DNA of 64,000 nt. It comes from Duganella sp. Leaf126 (GTDB taxonomy: Bacteria; Pseudomonadota; Gammaproteobacteria; Burkholderiales; Burkholderiaceae_D). Below are positions 24,807-33,800 of the stretch, piece by piece (the first letter of the stretch is position 1; each line of letters begins with the position of its first letter). The translations under genes and the position numbers were made by a program. The stretch lies in contig NZ_LMNW01000032.1 of assembly GCF_001423125.1 (NCBI RefSeq), forward strand, positions 220,025 through 284,024. Direction: 5' to 3'. The notes under the pieces are model-generated. The model was not told the origin of the DNA. It did no database searches and saw only the letters and a list, made by a program, of their open reading frames with translations.

Positions 24807-26198
24807 TCACGTCAGTTGCGCCAGTGCGCGCTGGAACGACGGCGGCATGGCGTGCGCCAGCGTGGCGCGCTCGTCGCCGGTAAAAATCGCCATCTGCCGC
24901 AGCCATGCTGCGAACTCGGGCGCAGGCTGCAGGCCCAGCGCGCGGCGCGCATACAGGGCGTCGTGGAACGACGTGGTCTGGTAGTTGAGCATGATGTCGT
25001 CCGAGCCCGGGATGCCCATCACGAAGGTGCAGCCGGCCGCGCCCAGCATGGTCAGCAGCACATCCATGTCGTCCTGGTCCGCTTCGGCGTGGTTGGTGTA
25101 GCAGACGTCGCAGCCCATCGGCAGGCCCAGCAGCTTGGCGCAGAAATGGTCTTCCAGCCCGGCGCGCACGATCTGCTTGCCGTCGTACAGGTACTCGGGG
25201 CCGATGAAGCCGACTACCGAATTTACCAGCAGCGGCTTGAACTTGCGCGCCACCGCATAGGCGCGCGCTTCGCAGGTCTGCTGGTCGACACCGTGGTGGG
25301 CATTGGCCGACAGCGCGCTGCCCTGCCCCGTTTCGAAATACATGACGTTGTCGCCGACCGTGCCGCGCCGCAGCGACAACGCGGCCTGGCGCGCCTCGTC
25401 CAGCAGCGCCAGGTTGAGACCGAAACTGGCGTTGGCCGCCTCGGTGCCGGCAATCGACTGGAACACCAGGTCCACCGGCGCGCCGCGCTCGATGGCGGCT
25501 ATCGTGTTGGTGACGTGGGTCAGCACGCAGGACTGGGTCGGGATCGCATAGCGGGCGATGATCTCGTCGAGCATGGAGACGATCTTGATCACCTGCGGCA
25601 CGTTGTCGGTGGCCGGGTTGATGCCGATGACGGCGTCGCCGCTGCCGTACAGCAGGCCATCGAGCAGACTGGCAGCAATGCCGGTGGCGTCGTCGGTCGG
25701 ATGGTTGGGCTGCAGGCGCGTGGCCATGCAGCCTGCGAGGCCGATGGTGTTGCGAAAGCGCGTGACCACGCGGCACTTGCGCGCCACCAGCACCAGGTCC
25801 TGGATGCGCATGATCTTCGATACCGCTGCCGCCATTTCCGGCGTGATGCCGGGGGCGACTGCGGCCAGCGCCGCGCTGTCGGCGGCGTCGCCGAGCAGCC
25901 AGTTGCGCAGGTCGCCCACGGTCAGGTGGGCCACCGGCGCGAACGCCGCCGCATCGTGCTCGTCGACGATCAGGCGCGTCACCTCGTCGTCTTCGTACGG
26001 CACCACCGGCGCGTTCAGGAACAGGCGCAGCGGCAGGTCGGCCAGCGCCATTTGCGCGGCCACCCGTTCTTCGGCGCTGGTGGCGGCCAGGCCGGCCAGG
26101 GCGTCGCCGGAGCGGGCCGGCGACGCCTTGGCCATCAGGTCCTTGAGGTCGCGGAACTGGTACGTCCTGCTGCCTGCCGTGTGCGAAAAACTGCCCAT
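24807..26198 (-). CDS. eutB: Ethanolamine ammonia-lyase, heavy chain
   Basis: Catalytic TIM-barrel subunit, 463 aa, near the usual 453-467. Characteristic segments: GDAVIGINPATDNVP, SIAGTEAANASFG, YFETGQGSALSANAHHG and GPEYLYDGKQIVRAGLEDHFC. The GGAGGAA RBS before the ATG is strong. It pairs with eutC immediately downstream and lies 21 nt downstream of a porin gene in the same operon. Confidence 0.97.
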   Translation of the reverse strand: MGSFSHTAGSRTYQFRDLKDLMAKASPARSGDALAGLAATSAEERVAAQMALADLPLRLFLNAPVVPYEDDEVTRLIVDEHDAAAFAPVAHLTVGDLRNWLLGDAADSAALAAVAPGITPEMAAAVSKIMRIQDLVLVARKCRVVTRFRNTIGLAGCMATRLQPNHPTDDATGIAASLLDGLLYGSGDAVIGINPATDNVPQVIKIVSMLDEIIARYAIPTQSCVLTHVTNTIAAIERGAPVDLVFQSIAGTEAANASFGLNLALLDEARQAALSLRRGTVGDNVMYFETGQGSALSANAHHGVDQQTCEARAYAVARKFKPLLVNSVVGFIGPEYLYDGKQIVRAGLEDHFCAKLLGLPMGCDVCYTNHAEADQDDMDVLLTMLGAAGCTFVMGIPGSDDIMLNYQTTSFHDALYARRALGLQPAPEFAAWLRQMAIFTGDERATLAHAMPPSFQRALAQLT

Positions 26199-26219
26199 GG
26201 TTCCTCCGGTGAGGCCGGT

Positions 26220-27035
26220 TTAAAAGGTGCGCGTGGCGGTCACCAGCAAGCGCTTCTGCACCACGTTCTTGCTGCTGCCGTCGGCGTTGAAGAACGTCCA
26301 CAGCGGCGTGCCGTTCCTGCTGGCGTCGCCACTGTTGTACGTGCCGGCCGCCGCGAACGCCCAGTGGCCGACAGTCTTGGTCACGCCCACCCTGGCATCG
26401 TAAAAATTGAACGCGGCCATGCGGCGCACCTGCTGGCGGCCCGCGTGCAGATTGAGTACCAGGCCCGGCGCCAGTTCCGGATTCCAGTTCAGCTCACCGT
26501 ACACGGTGCCGCGCGTATCGACCAGTGCGCCGCTACCGGGCTGCACCGCAAAGCCGAACCAGTAGCGGCTCAGCGACACCCAGGCATACGCGTTGAAACT
26601 GCCGACATTGACACCGAACTTGGCTTCCTGGGTATGGTACTGGATGTCGCGGCCGGCTGTCGCATAGTGCGCGCCGGGGAACCAGTAGGTGACCAGGCCG
26701 GCGTCGAGGCTGGTGTCGGCGTCGAGGGCGTGGCGGTAGCCGCCATACACGTCGAGCTCGGCACCGGCGCCGTTGTTGTAGGCCGCGTGCGACACACCGG
26801 AGCCGAACAGCCCCAGGTACACACCGCTGCTGTGCGTAAAATCGAGCGCCGCCTGGGCGGTGGGCTTGGCCTGGGTTTGCGAGATGCCGCGGAACAGGTA
26901 GTCCGATACCAGCGTGACATTGCCGCTCTCGGTCCAGGCAGCCGGTGCCGGTTCGGCTGCGGCAGCCAGACCGGACAAGGTGGCCAGCAGGCCGGCGCCA
27001 GCCAGGCGCAGCATCATGGTGTGACGGATCATCAT
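26220..27035 (-). CDS. TorF family putative outer-membrane porin
   Basis: 271 aa. A signal peptide (about residues 1-27, ending AAAAEPA) is followed by the hallmark GNVTLVSDYLFRGISQTQ. Alternating beta-strand sequence continues to a C-terminal aromatic residue (TATRTF), the outer-membrane insertion signal. This is the Gcw_chp/TorF family. The ATG directly abuts the eat stop codon (TGAATG). Being placed between the permease and the lyase suggests it admits ethanolamine across the outer membrane; that role is inference. Confidence 0.88.
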   Translation of the reverse strand: MMIRHTMMLRLAGAGLLATLSGLAAAAEPAPAAWTESGNVTLVSDYLFRGISQTQAKPTAQAALDFTHSSGVYLGLFGSGVSHAAYNNGAGAELDVYGGYRHALDADTSLDAGLVTYWFPGAHYATAGRDIQYHTQEAKFGVNVGSFNAYAWVSLSRYWFGFAVQPGSGALVDTRGTVYGELNWNPELAPGLVLNLHAGRQQVRRMAAFNFYDARVGVTKTVGHWAFAAAGTYNSGDASRNGTPLWTFFNADGSSKNVVQKRLLVTATRTF

Positions 27036-28427
27036 TCAAGCTCCTTTGGCGGGATGGCGGGCGGCAGCATGCTGCGCGCGGCGGCCGCCGGTGGCGAGGA
27101 AAAAGCCGTAACCGATGGCCAGGAAGGCGACGAATACGCCGAAGATCAGCGGGTTGTAATAGATCATGGTGACCAGGCAGATCACGGCCCCGGCCAGCGC
27201 AATCGCCGGGAACAGCGGGTAGAACGGTGCGCGGAACGGGCGCGCCATGTCCGGCTCGTCGCGGCGCAGCTTGAACAGGCTCAGCATGCTGAGTATGTAC
27301 ATGGTGATGGCGCCGAACACCGACATGGTGACGATGTTGGCGGTCAGGGTCTGGCCGCCGATCTTGATCAGCTCATCGCTGAAGATGGCGGCGATGCCGA
27401 CCGCGCCGCCGGCCAGGATGGCGCGGTGCGGGGTCTTGAAGCGCGGGTGGATCCTGGCCAGGGCCGGCGGCAGATAGGCTTCGCGGGCCAGCGCATAGAT
27501 CTGGCGCGAATAGCCGAGGATGATGCCGTGGAACGAGGCGATCAGGCCGAACAGACCGAGCCAGACCAGCATGTGCAGCCAGCCGCTGTGGTCGCCGACG
27601 ATCATCTTCATCGCCTGCGGCAGCGGGTCGTTGATGTTGGCCAGCCTGGTCCAGTCGCCGGCGCCGCCGGCAAACGCCATCACGCCCACTGCCAGCAGCA
27701 CCAGCGTGAGGATGCCGGTGATGTAGGCGATCGGGATCGAGCGTTTCGGGTCTTTGGCTTCTTCGGCTGCCATGGCCACGCCTTCGATGGCCAGGAAAAA
27801 CCAGATCGCGAACGGAATCGCGGCAAACATGCCCGGTATCGCCGCGCTGCTGAACCCGTCCTGCCCGGCCCAGCCGCCTCTGGTGAAGTTGGCAATGGAA
27901 AAGCCCGGCGCCACCACGCCCATGAACACCAGCAGTTCGAAGATGGCCAGCAGCGCCATCAGCAACTCGAAGGTGGCGGCCACCTGCACGCCGACGATGT
28001 TGAGCGTCATGAACACCAGGTAGGCGCCGACTGCCGCCAGCTTGGGATCGATGGTGGGAAACTGCACGTTCAGGTAGGCGCCGATGGCCAGTGCGATGGC
28101 CGGCGGTGCAAACACGAACTCGATCAGCGTGGCGGCGCCGGCCAGGTAGCCGCCGGTGGGACCGAACGCGCGCTTGCTGTAGGCGAACGGTCCGCCCGCG
28201 TGGGGGATCGACGTGGTCAGCTCGGTGAAGCTGAAAATGAAGGTGGTGTACATCACCGCGATGAACAGCGCGGTGACGGTGAAGCCGAGGGTGCCGGCCG
28301 AGGCCCAGCCGTAACTCCAGCCGAAATATTCCCCCGAAATCACCAGGCCGACAGCGATGCCCCAGAGCTGGAAGGTGCTCAGCGTCTGTTGCAGGGCCGG
28401 CTGCCCGGTTGCCTGTTGTGCATTCAT
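27036..28427 (-). CDS. eat: Ethanolamine permease
   Basis: 463 aa, APC superfamily with about 12 membrane helices. Start region LWGIAVGLVISGEYFGWSYGW and the downstream TSIPHAGGPFAYSKRAFGPTGGYLAG are typical of ethanolamine permeases. An AACGGAGA RBS precedes the ATG. First gene of the ethanolamine operon, divergent from the EutR-like activator, with 140 nt between start codons. Confidence 0.9.
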   Translation of the reverse strand: MNAQQATGQPALQQTLSTFQLWGIAVGLVISGEYFGWSYGWASAGTLGFTVTALFIAVMYTTFIFSFTELTTSIPHAGGPFAYSKRAFGPTGGYLAGAATLIEFVFAPPAIALAIGAYLNVQFPTIDPKLAAVGAYLVFMTLNIVGVQVAATFELLMALLAIFELLVFMGVVAPGFSIANFTRGGWAGQDGFSSAAIPGMFAAIPFAIWFFLAIEGVAMAAEEAKDPKRSIPIAYITGILTLVLLAVGVMAFAGGAGDWTRLANINDPLPQAMKMIVGDHSGWLHMLVWLGLFGLIASFHGIILGYSRQIYALAREAYLPPALARIHPRFKTPHRAILAGGAVGIAAIFSDELIKIGGQTLTANIVTMSVFGAITMYILSMLSLFKLRRDEPDMARPFRAPFYPLFPAIALAGAVICLVTMIYYNPLIFGVFVAFLAIGYGFFLATGGRRAQHAAARHPAKGA

Positions 28428-28567
28428 GACATTCTCCGTTGGTAGCGGGTATGAAAGTTGCTGGAAGGTTGATGCAATTCAGTATAGAAGCGCTGCCAGC
28501 TGCGGCGTTATCGCAAATCGGCAAACCTGCGGCGGGCGCGCCGCGTCACCATCCCAGCGGAGCCACC

Positions 28568-29656
28568 ATGCACCAGACTGCGACACCCACCCAGCCCCCT
28601 GCACCAGCAAACGCCACGGTGCGCACGGTGATGGCGCACGACGCCGACCAGCTGGCCAGCGCGCTGACCGACTGGCAGCAGCGCTACGACCAGGTCAGCG
28701 CCGGCCGCTTTACGGGCGCGCTGACCGAGCGGCAGTTGCCGCAGCTACAGGTCTTCCGCGAGAGCCTGAACCAGGCGGTGCGGCAATCGTGCCGCGTCTG
28801 GCCAGACGCCCTGTGGTTCGGCCTGCCCGACCACGGCCCTGACGATGACCGCACGACCCGCATCAACGGCCGGCGCGCAGCCGGGCACACGCTGCTGGTG
28901 CGCCCGGGCGACGTCGACTTCGAACTGGTCACGCCCAGCGCGTACAGCATCTACGGCATCGTCGCCAGCCGCCGCCTGCTCGAACAAGCGGCCCGCCGCC
29001 ACGGCCGCCAGATCGACTGGCAGCAGGTGCAGGCGGCCGACATCCTGCAAGTGGACGGCGCCGCCCGTGCGGCGTGCCTGCGTATGCTGGCGGCCGCCTT
29101 GCCATCGACGGCGGCAGGTGCTGGCGGTGGGGCAAAAGACGTGCACGGCTTCGCCAGCGCTGCGGGCGGTAGCCGAGCTACTGGGGCTGGCGCCGGCGAT
29201 GCTGCTGTCCCGTGTATGGGGCCAGGCGCGTGGCACGACAGCGTGCTGTACTTGCTGCTGGACCTGCTCGAACGTGGCTGCGGCGCGCCGGCCGCCAGCC
29301 CCAGCCTGCAGCGGCGGCGGCGCGTGGTCGATCAGGTGCGCGCGTACATCGATGCGCACCGCGATGTGGCGCTGACGGTGCCGCAGCTGTGCGCGCAGGT
29401 GCACGTCAGCCGCCGCACGCTGCAGTATTGTTTCGAGGAGGTGTTGGGGATGAGCCCGCTGGTGTACATGCGGATGATGCGGCTGAACGGCGCCCGCCGC
29501 ACCCTGCTCGGCCAGGACCAGGGCAGCGCCAGGGCGGCCGTCGGCGACGTGGCCGACGCCTGGGGCATGAGCAACTTCAGCCAGTTTTCCAGCGATTACC
29601 GCAAGCTGTTCGGCCAGTGTCCGTCGGCCGCGCTGCGGACCCGACGGACACAGTAA
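28568..29656 (+). CDS. eutR: EutR-like AraC family activator of ethanolamine genes
   Basis: 362 aa from the ATG at 28568 (GGAG 7 nt upstream); the frame is open further upstream without an RBS. The N-terminal part mirrors E. coli EutR: TDWQQRYDQVSAGRF, VFRESLNQAVRQSC, LVTPSAYSIYGIV. The C-terminal AraC domain contains QLCAQVHVSRRTLQYCF and the second helix-turn-helix WGMSNFSQFSSDYR. Between about residues 180 and 220 lies a Gly/Ala-rich linker longer than in E. coli. Divergence from eat supports it as the local activator, presumably sensing ethanolamine and cobalamin. Confidence 0.88.
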   Translation: MHQTATPTQPPAPANATVRTVMAHDADQLASALTDWQQRYDQVSAGRFTGALTERQLPQLQVFRESLNQAVRQSCRVWPDALWFGLPDHGPDDDRTTRINGRRAAGHTLLVRPGDVDFELVTPSAYSIYGIVASRRLLEQAARRHGRQIDWQQVQAADILQVDGAARAACLRMLAAALPSTAAGAGGGAKDVHGFASAAGGSRATGAGAGDAAVPCMGPGAWHDSVLYLLLDLLERGCGAPAASPSLQRRRRVVDQVRAYIDAHRDVALTVPQLCAQVHVSRRTLQYCFEEVLGMSPLVYMRMMRLNGARRTLLGQDQGSARAAVGDVADAWGMSNFSQFSSDYRKLFGQCPSAALRTRRTQ

Positions 29657-29735
29657 GCGCGCTCGCTGTGCCGGCAAGGAAGCTGGCGCGACATGCACGC
29701 CACGGCTGCGCCCACCCTGCCGGGCCATGGACCGA

Positions 29736-31109
29736 CTACTTGCTGTCGAGCTTGTCCACGCTGCTCGGCCGGGACACTGGCTGCGGCACCGTGCCTTCGC
29801 GCCCCGCTGCAAACGCGGCAGCCGTCAGCGGTTTCACCGGCACCGATACCTTGCGCACCTTGGCAACATCCCTGGCCACCACGGTGCCGCCGCGGTTGCC
29901 CCAGCTGGTCTGGATGAAGTTGACCACGTCGGCCACCTGCTGGTCGCTCAGCTCGTTTGCATACGGCGCCATCGTCAGCGCCGACGGCGCCGTGTGGGTC
30001 GATGGCACGGCGCCGCCGGACAGGATGATGTTGATCGCCGAGGTCGCATCGCTGGTCTGCAGCACGGCATTGCCGGCCAGCGCCGGGAAGGCGGTGCTGT
30101 AACCCTTGCCGTCCGAGCGGTGGCAGCCGGCGCACTTGTTCAGGTACAGCAGTGCCCCAGCCGTGGCGGGCTGGCCGTTGAACAGTTGCGTGGCCACCTT
30201 GGGATCGGCCACGAACGGCTGGGCCTTGTTGTTGGCGGGCAGCGACTTCAGGTACACGGCGATGGCGCTCAGGTCGTCGTTGTTCAGGTACTGGGTCGAG
30301 TGCGCCACCACGTCGTTCATGGCGCCGAACGAGGCCGTGTGGCCGTTGCGCCCAGTTTTCAGGAAATCGACGATGTCGGCCGTGCTCCAGCGCGCCAGGC
30401 CGCCGCCGTGTTCGTTGCGCAGCGAAGGCACGCTCCAGCCGTCGATCACCTGGCCGCCAGCCAGGAAGTCGGTGTTGCCATTGCTGGTATAGGCCTTTTC
30501 CTGCATGGTCACGCTGCGCGCCGTGTGGCAGGCGCCGCAGTGCCCCAGGCCTTCGACCAGGTAGGCGCCGCGCAGCACCTGGGCATTCGCCACAGCTGTC
30601 GCCGGCGGCTGGTACGGCGCCGGCTTCGGTGCGAACATCCAGCGCCAGATCGCCAGCGGGAAGCGCATCGACAGCGGCCAGACGATGTCCGAATCGCGGC
30701 TCGGCGTCGGGTCCGGTTTTACGCCGAGCATGAAGTACGCATACAGCGCCTGCATGTCGGCCTGGCTCAGGCGCGAGTACGACGGGTACGGCATGGCCGG
30801 GTAGACGGTGTAGCCGGCCTTGGTCACGCCGGTGCGCATCAGCTTGTCGAAGTCCTCGAAGGTCCAGGTGCCGATGCCGGCTTTCTTGTCGGGCGTGATG
30901 TTGGACGAATAAATCTTGCCGATCGGCGTCTCCATGCCGAGACCGCCCGCGAACGGCTTGCCGCCGGTGACGCTGTGGCAGGCAAAACAGTCGCCGGCGC
31001 GCGCCAGGTACTCGCCCTGCTTGATCAGCTTGGGATCGGGCGCGGCCCAGGTCAGCATCGGCAGCGACAGGGTCAGCAGGGCCAGGGATTTGGTGAGGTA
31101 GGTATTCAT
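29736..31109 (-). CDS. Tri-heme cytochrome c subunit of a membrane FAD dehydrogenase
   Basis: 457 aa with a signal peptide (about 1-22) and three CxxCH heme sites at residues 41-45 (CFACH), 191-195 (CGACH) and 326-330 (CAGCH). This is the cytochrome subunit type of gluconate, glucose and fructose dehydrogenases, carrying electrons from the FAD subunit to the quinone pool or oxidases. It overlaps or abuts the GMC gene stop, depending on which of three nearby starts is used (31109 preferred; 31115 also possible). Last gene of a three-gene operon. Confidence 0.92.
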   Translation of the reverse strand: MNTYLTKSLALLTLSLPMLTWAAPDPKLIKQGEYLARAGDCFACHSVTGGKPFAGGLGMETPIGKIYSSNITPDKKAGIGTWTFEDFDKLMRTGVTKAGYTVYPAMPYPSYSRLSQADMQALYAYFMLGVKPDPTPSRDSDIVWPLSMRFPLAIWRWMFAPKPAPYQPPATAVANAQVLRGAYLVEGLGHCGACHTARSVTMQEKAYTSNGNTDFLAGGQVIDGWSVPSLRNEHGGGLARWSTADIVDFLKTGRNGHTASFGAMNDVVAHSTQYLNNDDLSAIAVYLKSLPANNKAQPFVADPKVATQLFNGQPATAGALLYLNKCAGCHRSDGKGYSTAFPALAGNAVLQTSDATSAINIILSGGAVPSTHTAPSALTMAPYANELSDQQVADVVNFIQTSWGNRGGTVVARDVAKVRKVSVPVKPLTAAAFAAGREGTVPQPVSRPSSVDKLDSK

Positions 31110-31117
31110 GGACATTC

Positions 31118-32896
31118 TCAAACGGCAACGAGGGGACGGGGATCTTTGAGGTATTGCTCGCGGATCGCCTTGGCGGACCAGTACGCCAGCGCCGTGGCCA
31201 GGCCGGTCGGGTTGTAGCCGATCCCGATCGGGAACACGCTCGAGCCGACCGCGAACACGTTGTACACGTCCCAGCTTTGCAGGTAACGGTTCAGCACGCT
31301 GATGCGCGGGTCGGTGCCCATGGCGGTGCCGCCGGCCCAGTGCGTGGTCTGGTAGTTGCGCAGGTCGAGGTGATCGCCGAAGTTTTTCACCGACACGTGG
31401 ATCGATTTCGGGTTCATGGCCTTGGCGACCGCCAGCATCTTGTCGGTCACGTAACGGCTCATCTTGATGTCGTTGTCCTTCCAGTCAAAGGTGAAGCGCA
31501 GCAGCTTCTGACCGAACTGGTCGGTGTAGGTCGGATCGAGATCGACATAGCAGTCGCGGTACACCATGTTGGCACCGTGGACGTCGAACGAGACGGTGTT
31601 GGTGTAATTGTCCTTGACCGCCTTTTTCCAGCCCGCGCCCCAGGCCGGCGTGCCGTCAGGCACCGGGATGCCGGCGATCGGCTTGACGCCGGCCGGGTTG
31701 CACCAGGCCGGCGAGCCGCCGACAAAGCCGAGCGGGCCATGGTCGAAGTGGTCGCCGTTGTAATCGTCCACCGCCACGCCGGTGCCGCCCGCGCCGATGA
31801 AGGGATTGGTGTTCTTGTTCGGATCGAAGAACATCTGCACGGTGGACATGGTCTGGTAGGCGATATTGCGCCCCACCACGCCCTCGCCGCTGACCGGGTC
31901 GTACGGCTTGCCGATGCCCGACAGCAAGAACAGGTGGGCATTGTTGTAGGCAAAGGTGCTGGCGATCACCAGGTCGGCCGGCTGTTCGACGGTCTTGCCA
32001 TCCTGGTTGACATAGGTGACACCGGTGGCTTTTTTCTTGCTGCTGTCGAGATTGATGCGCAGCACGTTGCAGTGCGGGCGCAGCTCGAAATTGGCGACCT
32101 TGCGCAGCGCCGGCATGATGTTTACCTGCGGCGAGGCCTTGGAATAGTTATAGCAGGCAAAGCCCGAGCAGAAGCCGCAGAAGTTACACGGCCCCATCTG
32201 GCAGCCATACGGATTGACGTACGGCTGCGAAGCATTCGACGACGGCGCCACGAACGGGTGCAGGCCGACCTCGGTGGCCGCCTTGTGGAACAGGTGGGCC
32301 GTGTACGGCACTTTTTGCGGCGGCAGCGCGTAATGGTCGGAGCGGCTCGGCTCGAAGAAATTGCCCTCGCCCACCACCTTGCCATCGACGCGGTAGGCCA
32401 CGCCCGAGGTGCCGAATACTTTTTCGACGAAATCGAAGTGCGGCTCCAGTTCCTCGAACGTGACGCCGAAGTCCTGGATGGTCATCCCTTCCGGGATGAA
32501 TTTCTTGCCGTAGCGCTGCTCATAGTGCGAGCGCAGTTTCAGCTCTTCCGGCAGCACGCGCCAGTGCTGGCCCGACCAGTGCAGGCCGGCGCCGCCGACC
32601 CCCGTGCCGGGCTTGAACGCGCCGATCTGGCGGTACGGCACGGCCACGCTGCCGGTGTCGTGGCGGAACGTGAACGAACTCTTCGACATGTCCTGGAACA
32701 GCTTGGAGCGCTGGATATAGGTCAGCTCGTCGAGCGTTTTCGGATAGGCGCCGTCCGGGTAGGTGTCGCGGAACGCGCCGCGTTCGAGCGCCAGCACCTG
32801 CATGCCGGCCTCGGTCAATTCCTTGGCCATGATGGCGCCGGTCCAGCCGAAGCCGACGATGACGACCTCGACTTTTTTCAATGTAATGTCTGCCAT
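31118..32896 (-). CDS. GMC family FAD-dependent oxidoreductase (large subunit)
   Basis: 592 aa. FAD Rossmann motif VVIVGFGWTGAIMAKEL near the N-terminus (about 11-27), GVGGAGLHWSG FAD-attachment region, and the C-terminal active-site His in THWAGGTAMG with the conserved Asn in GIGYNPTG. A cysteine cluster (CQMGPCNFCGFCSGFAC) fits the [3Fe-4S] site known in FAD glucose dehydrogenase. It has no signal peptide, so export as a complex with the Tat-signal small subunit is expected. The substrate (sugar, gluconate or similar) is not determinable. Confidence 0.92.
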   Translation of the reverse strand: MADITLKKVEVVIVGFGWTGAIMAKELTEAGMQVLALERGAFRDTYPDGAYPKTLDELTYIQRSKLFQDMSKSSFTFRHDTGSVAVPYRQIGAFKPGTGVGGAGLHWSGQHWRVLPEELKLRSHYEQRYGKKFIPEGMTIQDFGVTFEELEPHFDFVEKVFGTSGVAYRVDGKVVGEGNFFEPSRSDHYALPPQKVPYTAHLFHKAATEVGLHPFVAPSSNASQPYVNPYGCQMGPCNFCGFCSGFACYNYSKASPQVNIMPALRKVANFELRPHCNVLRINLDSSKKKATGVTYVNQDGKTVEQPADLVIASTFAYNNAHLFLLSGIGKPYDPVSGEGVVGRNIAYQTMSTVQMFFDPNKNTNPFIGAGGTGVAVDDYNGDHFDHGPLGFVGGSPAWCNPAGVKPIAGIPVPDGTPAWGAGWKKAVKDNYTNTVSFDVHGANMVYRDCYVDLDPTYTDQFGQKLLRFTFDWKDNDIKMSRYVTDKMLAVAKAMNPKSIHVSVKNFGDHLDLRNYQTTHWAGGTAMGTDPRISVLNRYLQSWDVYNVFAVGSSVFPIGIGYNPTGLATALAYWSAKAIREQYLKDPRPLVAV

Positions 32897-32906
32897 GATG
32901 CGTCCT

Positions 32907-33608
32907 TCAAGCGATCGAGGCAGGCGGCAGCGGATAATGCTTGCCGTACTGCTCGACCCAGTCCATATAGTCGCCCCGGGCGCCGGGGAAGTTGATCATT
33001 TTCCAGGCCATCATGTCCTTGTTGCCGCCGTGGACAGGGTCGCAGAAATAGCCTTCGCGCGTGTTTTGCAGCAGCTGGCCGAAGAAGGTCTTGGGCGGCA
33101 CCGCGCCGATGGCCAGCGTGCCCTGCTCCAGTTCGCCGATCACGGCGTCTTTCTGGGCCGCGTCCAGCGCCGTGAAAGCCTTGCCCAGCTTGGCCTGCAC
33201 CGCGTGCTCGAGGCCGGCCAGGGCGCTGCGGTACAGCTCGCGTGGCGGCATGGGAAACTGGTAGCCGAACTCGGGAGCGGAATCGGGCGCGAACGGCGCC
33301 TGCATGAACCACAGCTTGCCGTAGGCGTAGGGCGTATTCATCTGCAGGTCGATGAATTCGTGCACGCCCGCTTCCAGCGCGCCGGGGCCGTCGCTGTTGG
33401 CCGGGATCAGGCGATCGACCAGCGCGGTCAGCGTGGCCCACTCGGCGGCAGTGAAATAGACGGGACGGTAGGTGCTTTGCGCGGGCGGGCTGGCCGACGT
33501 GGCGACCGTGCCGACGCCGGCCGCTGCGACCAGCGCCACGGCTGGCGCGGCGCCAACTGCCTTGCGCAGGAAGCTGCGGCGGTGGGGAGAGATACCAATG
33601 GTTTTCAT
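32907..33608 (-). CDS. Gluconate 2-dehydrogenase subunit 3 family protein, Tat signal
   Basis: 233 aa small subunit. The N-terminus HRRSFLRKAVGAAPAVALVA is a twin-arginine signal, which would carry the folded FAD subunit across the membrane in a hitch-hiker manner. The body matches the gluconate_2-dh3 family (LTALVDRLIPANSDGPGALEAG). First gene of the operon, 10 nt upstream of the GMC subunit, behind an AT-rich 5' region. RBS AAGGG before the ATG. Confidence 0.9.
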   Translation of the reverse strand: MKTIGISPHRRSFLRKAVGAAPAVALVAAAGVGTVATSASPPAQSTYRPVYFTAAEWATLTALVDRLIPANSDGPGALEAGVHEFIDLQMNTPYAYGKLWFMQAPFAPDSAPEFGYQFPMPPRELYRSALAGLEHAVQAKLGKAFTALDAAQKDAVIGELEQGTLAIGAVPPKTFFGQLLQNTREGYFCDPVHGGNKDMMAWKMINFPGARGDYMDWVEQYGKHYPLPPASIA

Positions 33609-33743
33609 GAGAACCCTTTTATTCGACTAACAGTAGCAAAATTACATAAATAAACTAAATAGCGAATTGGCATCCTACGCCTAGATCGTGCCGGCTTGCG
33701 CACGATATGGTTTTTACTACGCGTTGTTACCGATATCACGGCC

Positions 33744-33775
33744 AAAAAAAAAGCCGCCTCCCGAGGGAAGCGGCT
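33744..33775 (-). terminator. Intrinsic terminator after secF
   Basis: On the minus strand AGCCGC...GCGGCT, with an inner CCC/GGG pair, is followed by eight or nine T. It lies 26 nt past the secF stop and ends the yajC-secD-secF unit. Confidence 0.88.
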
Positions 33776-33800
33776 CTTGGCCGGGAAAACTGCGCAGCGG

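Noticed and set aside
24714..28445. 1243-codon open frame on the plus strand
   Set aside because: Antisense to the whole eut operon; spans four real genes with strong motifs and RBSs.
29100..29220. Possible compensating frameshifts in eutR
   Set aside because: The Gly/Ala-rich stretch is odd and an alternative frame looks more protein-like, but both flanks match EutR in the same frame, so a long linker is the simpler reading.
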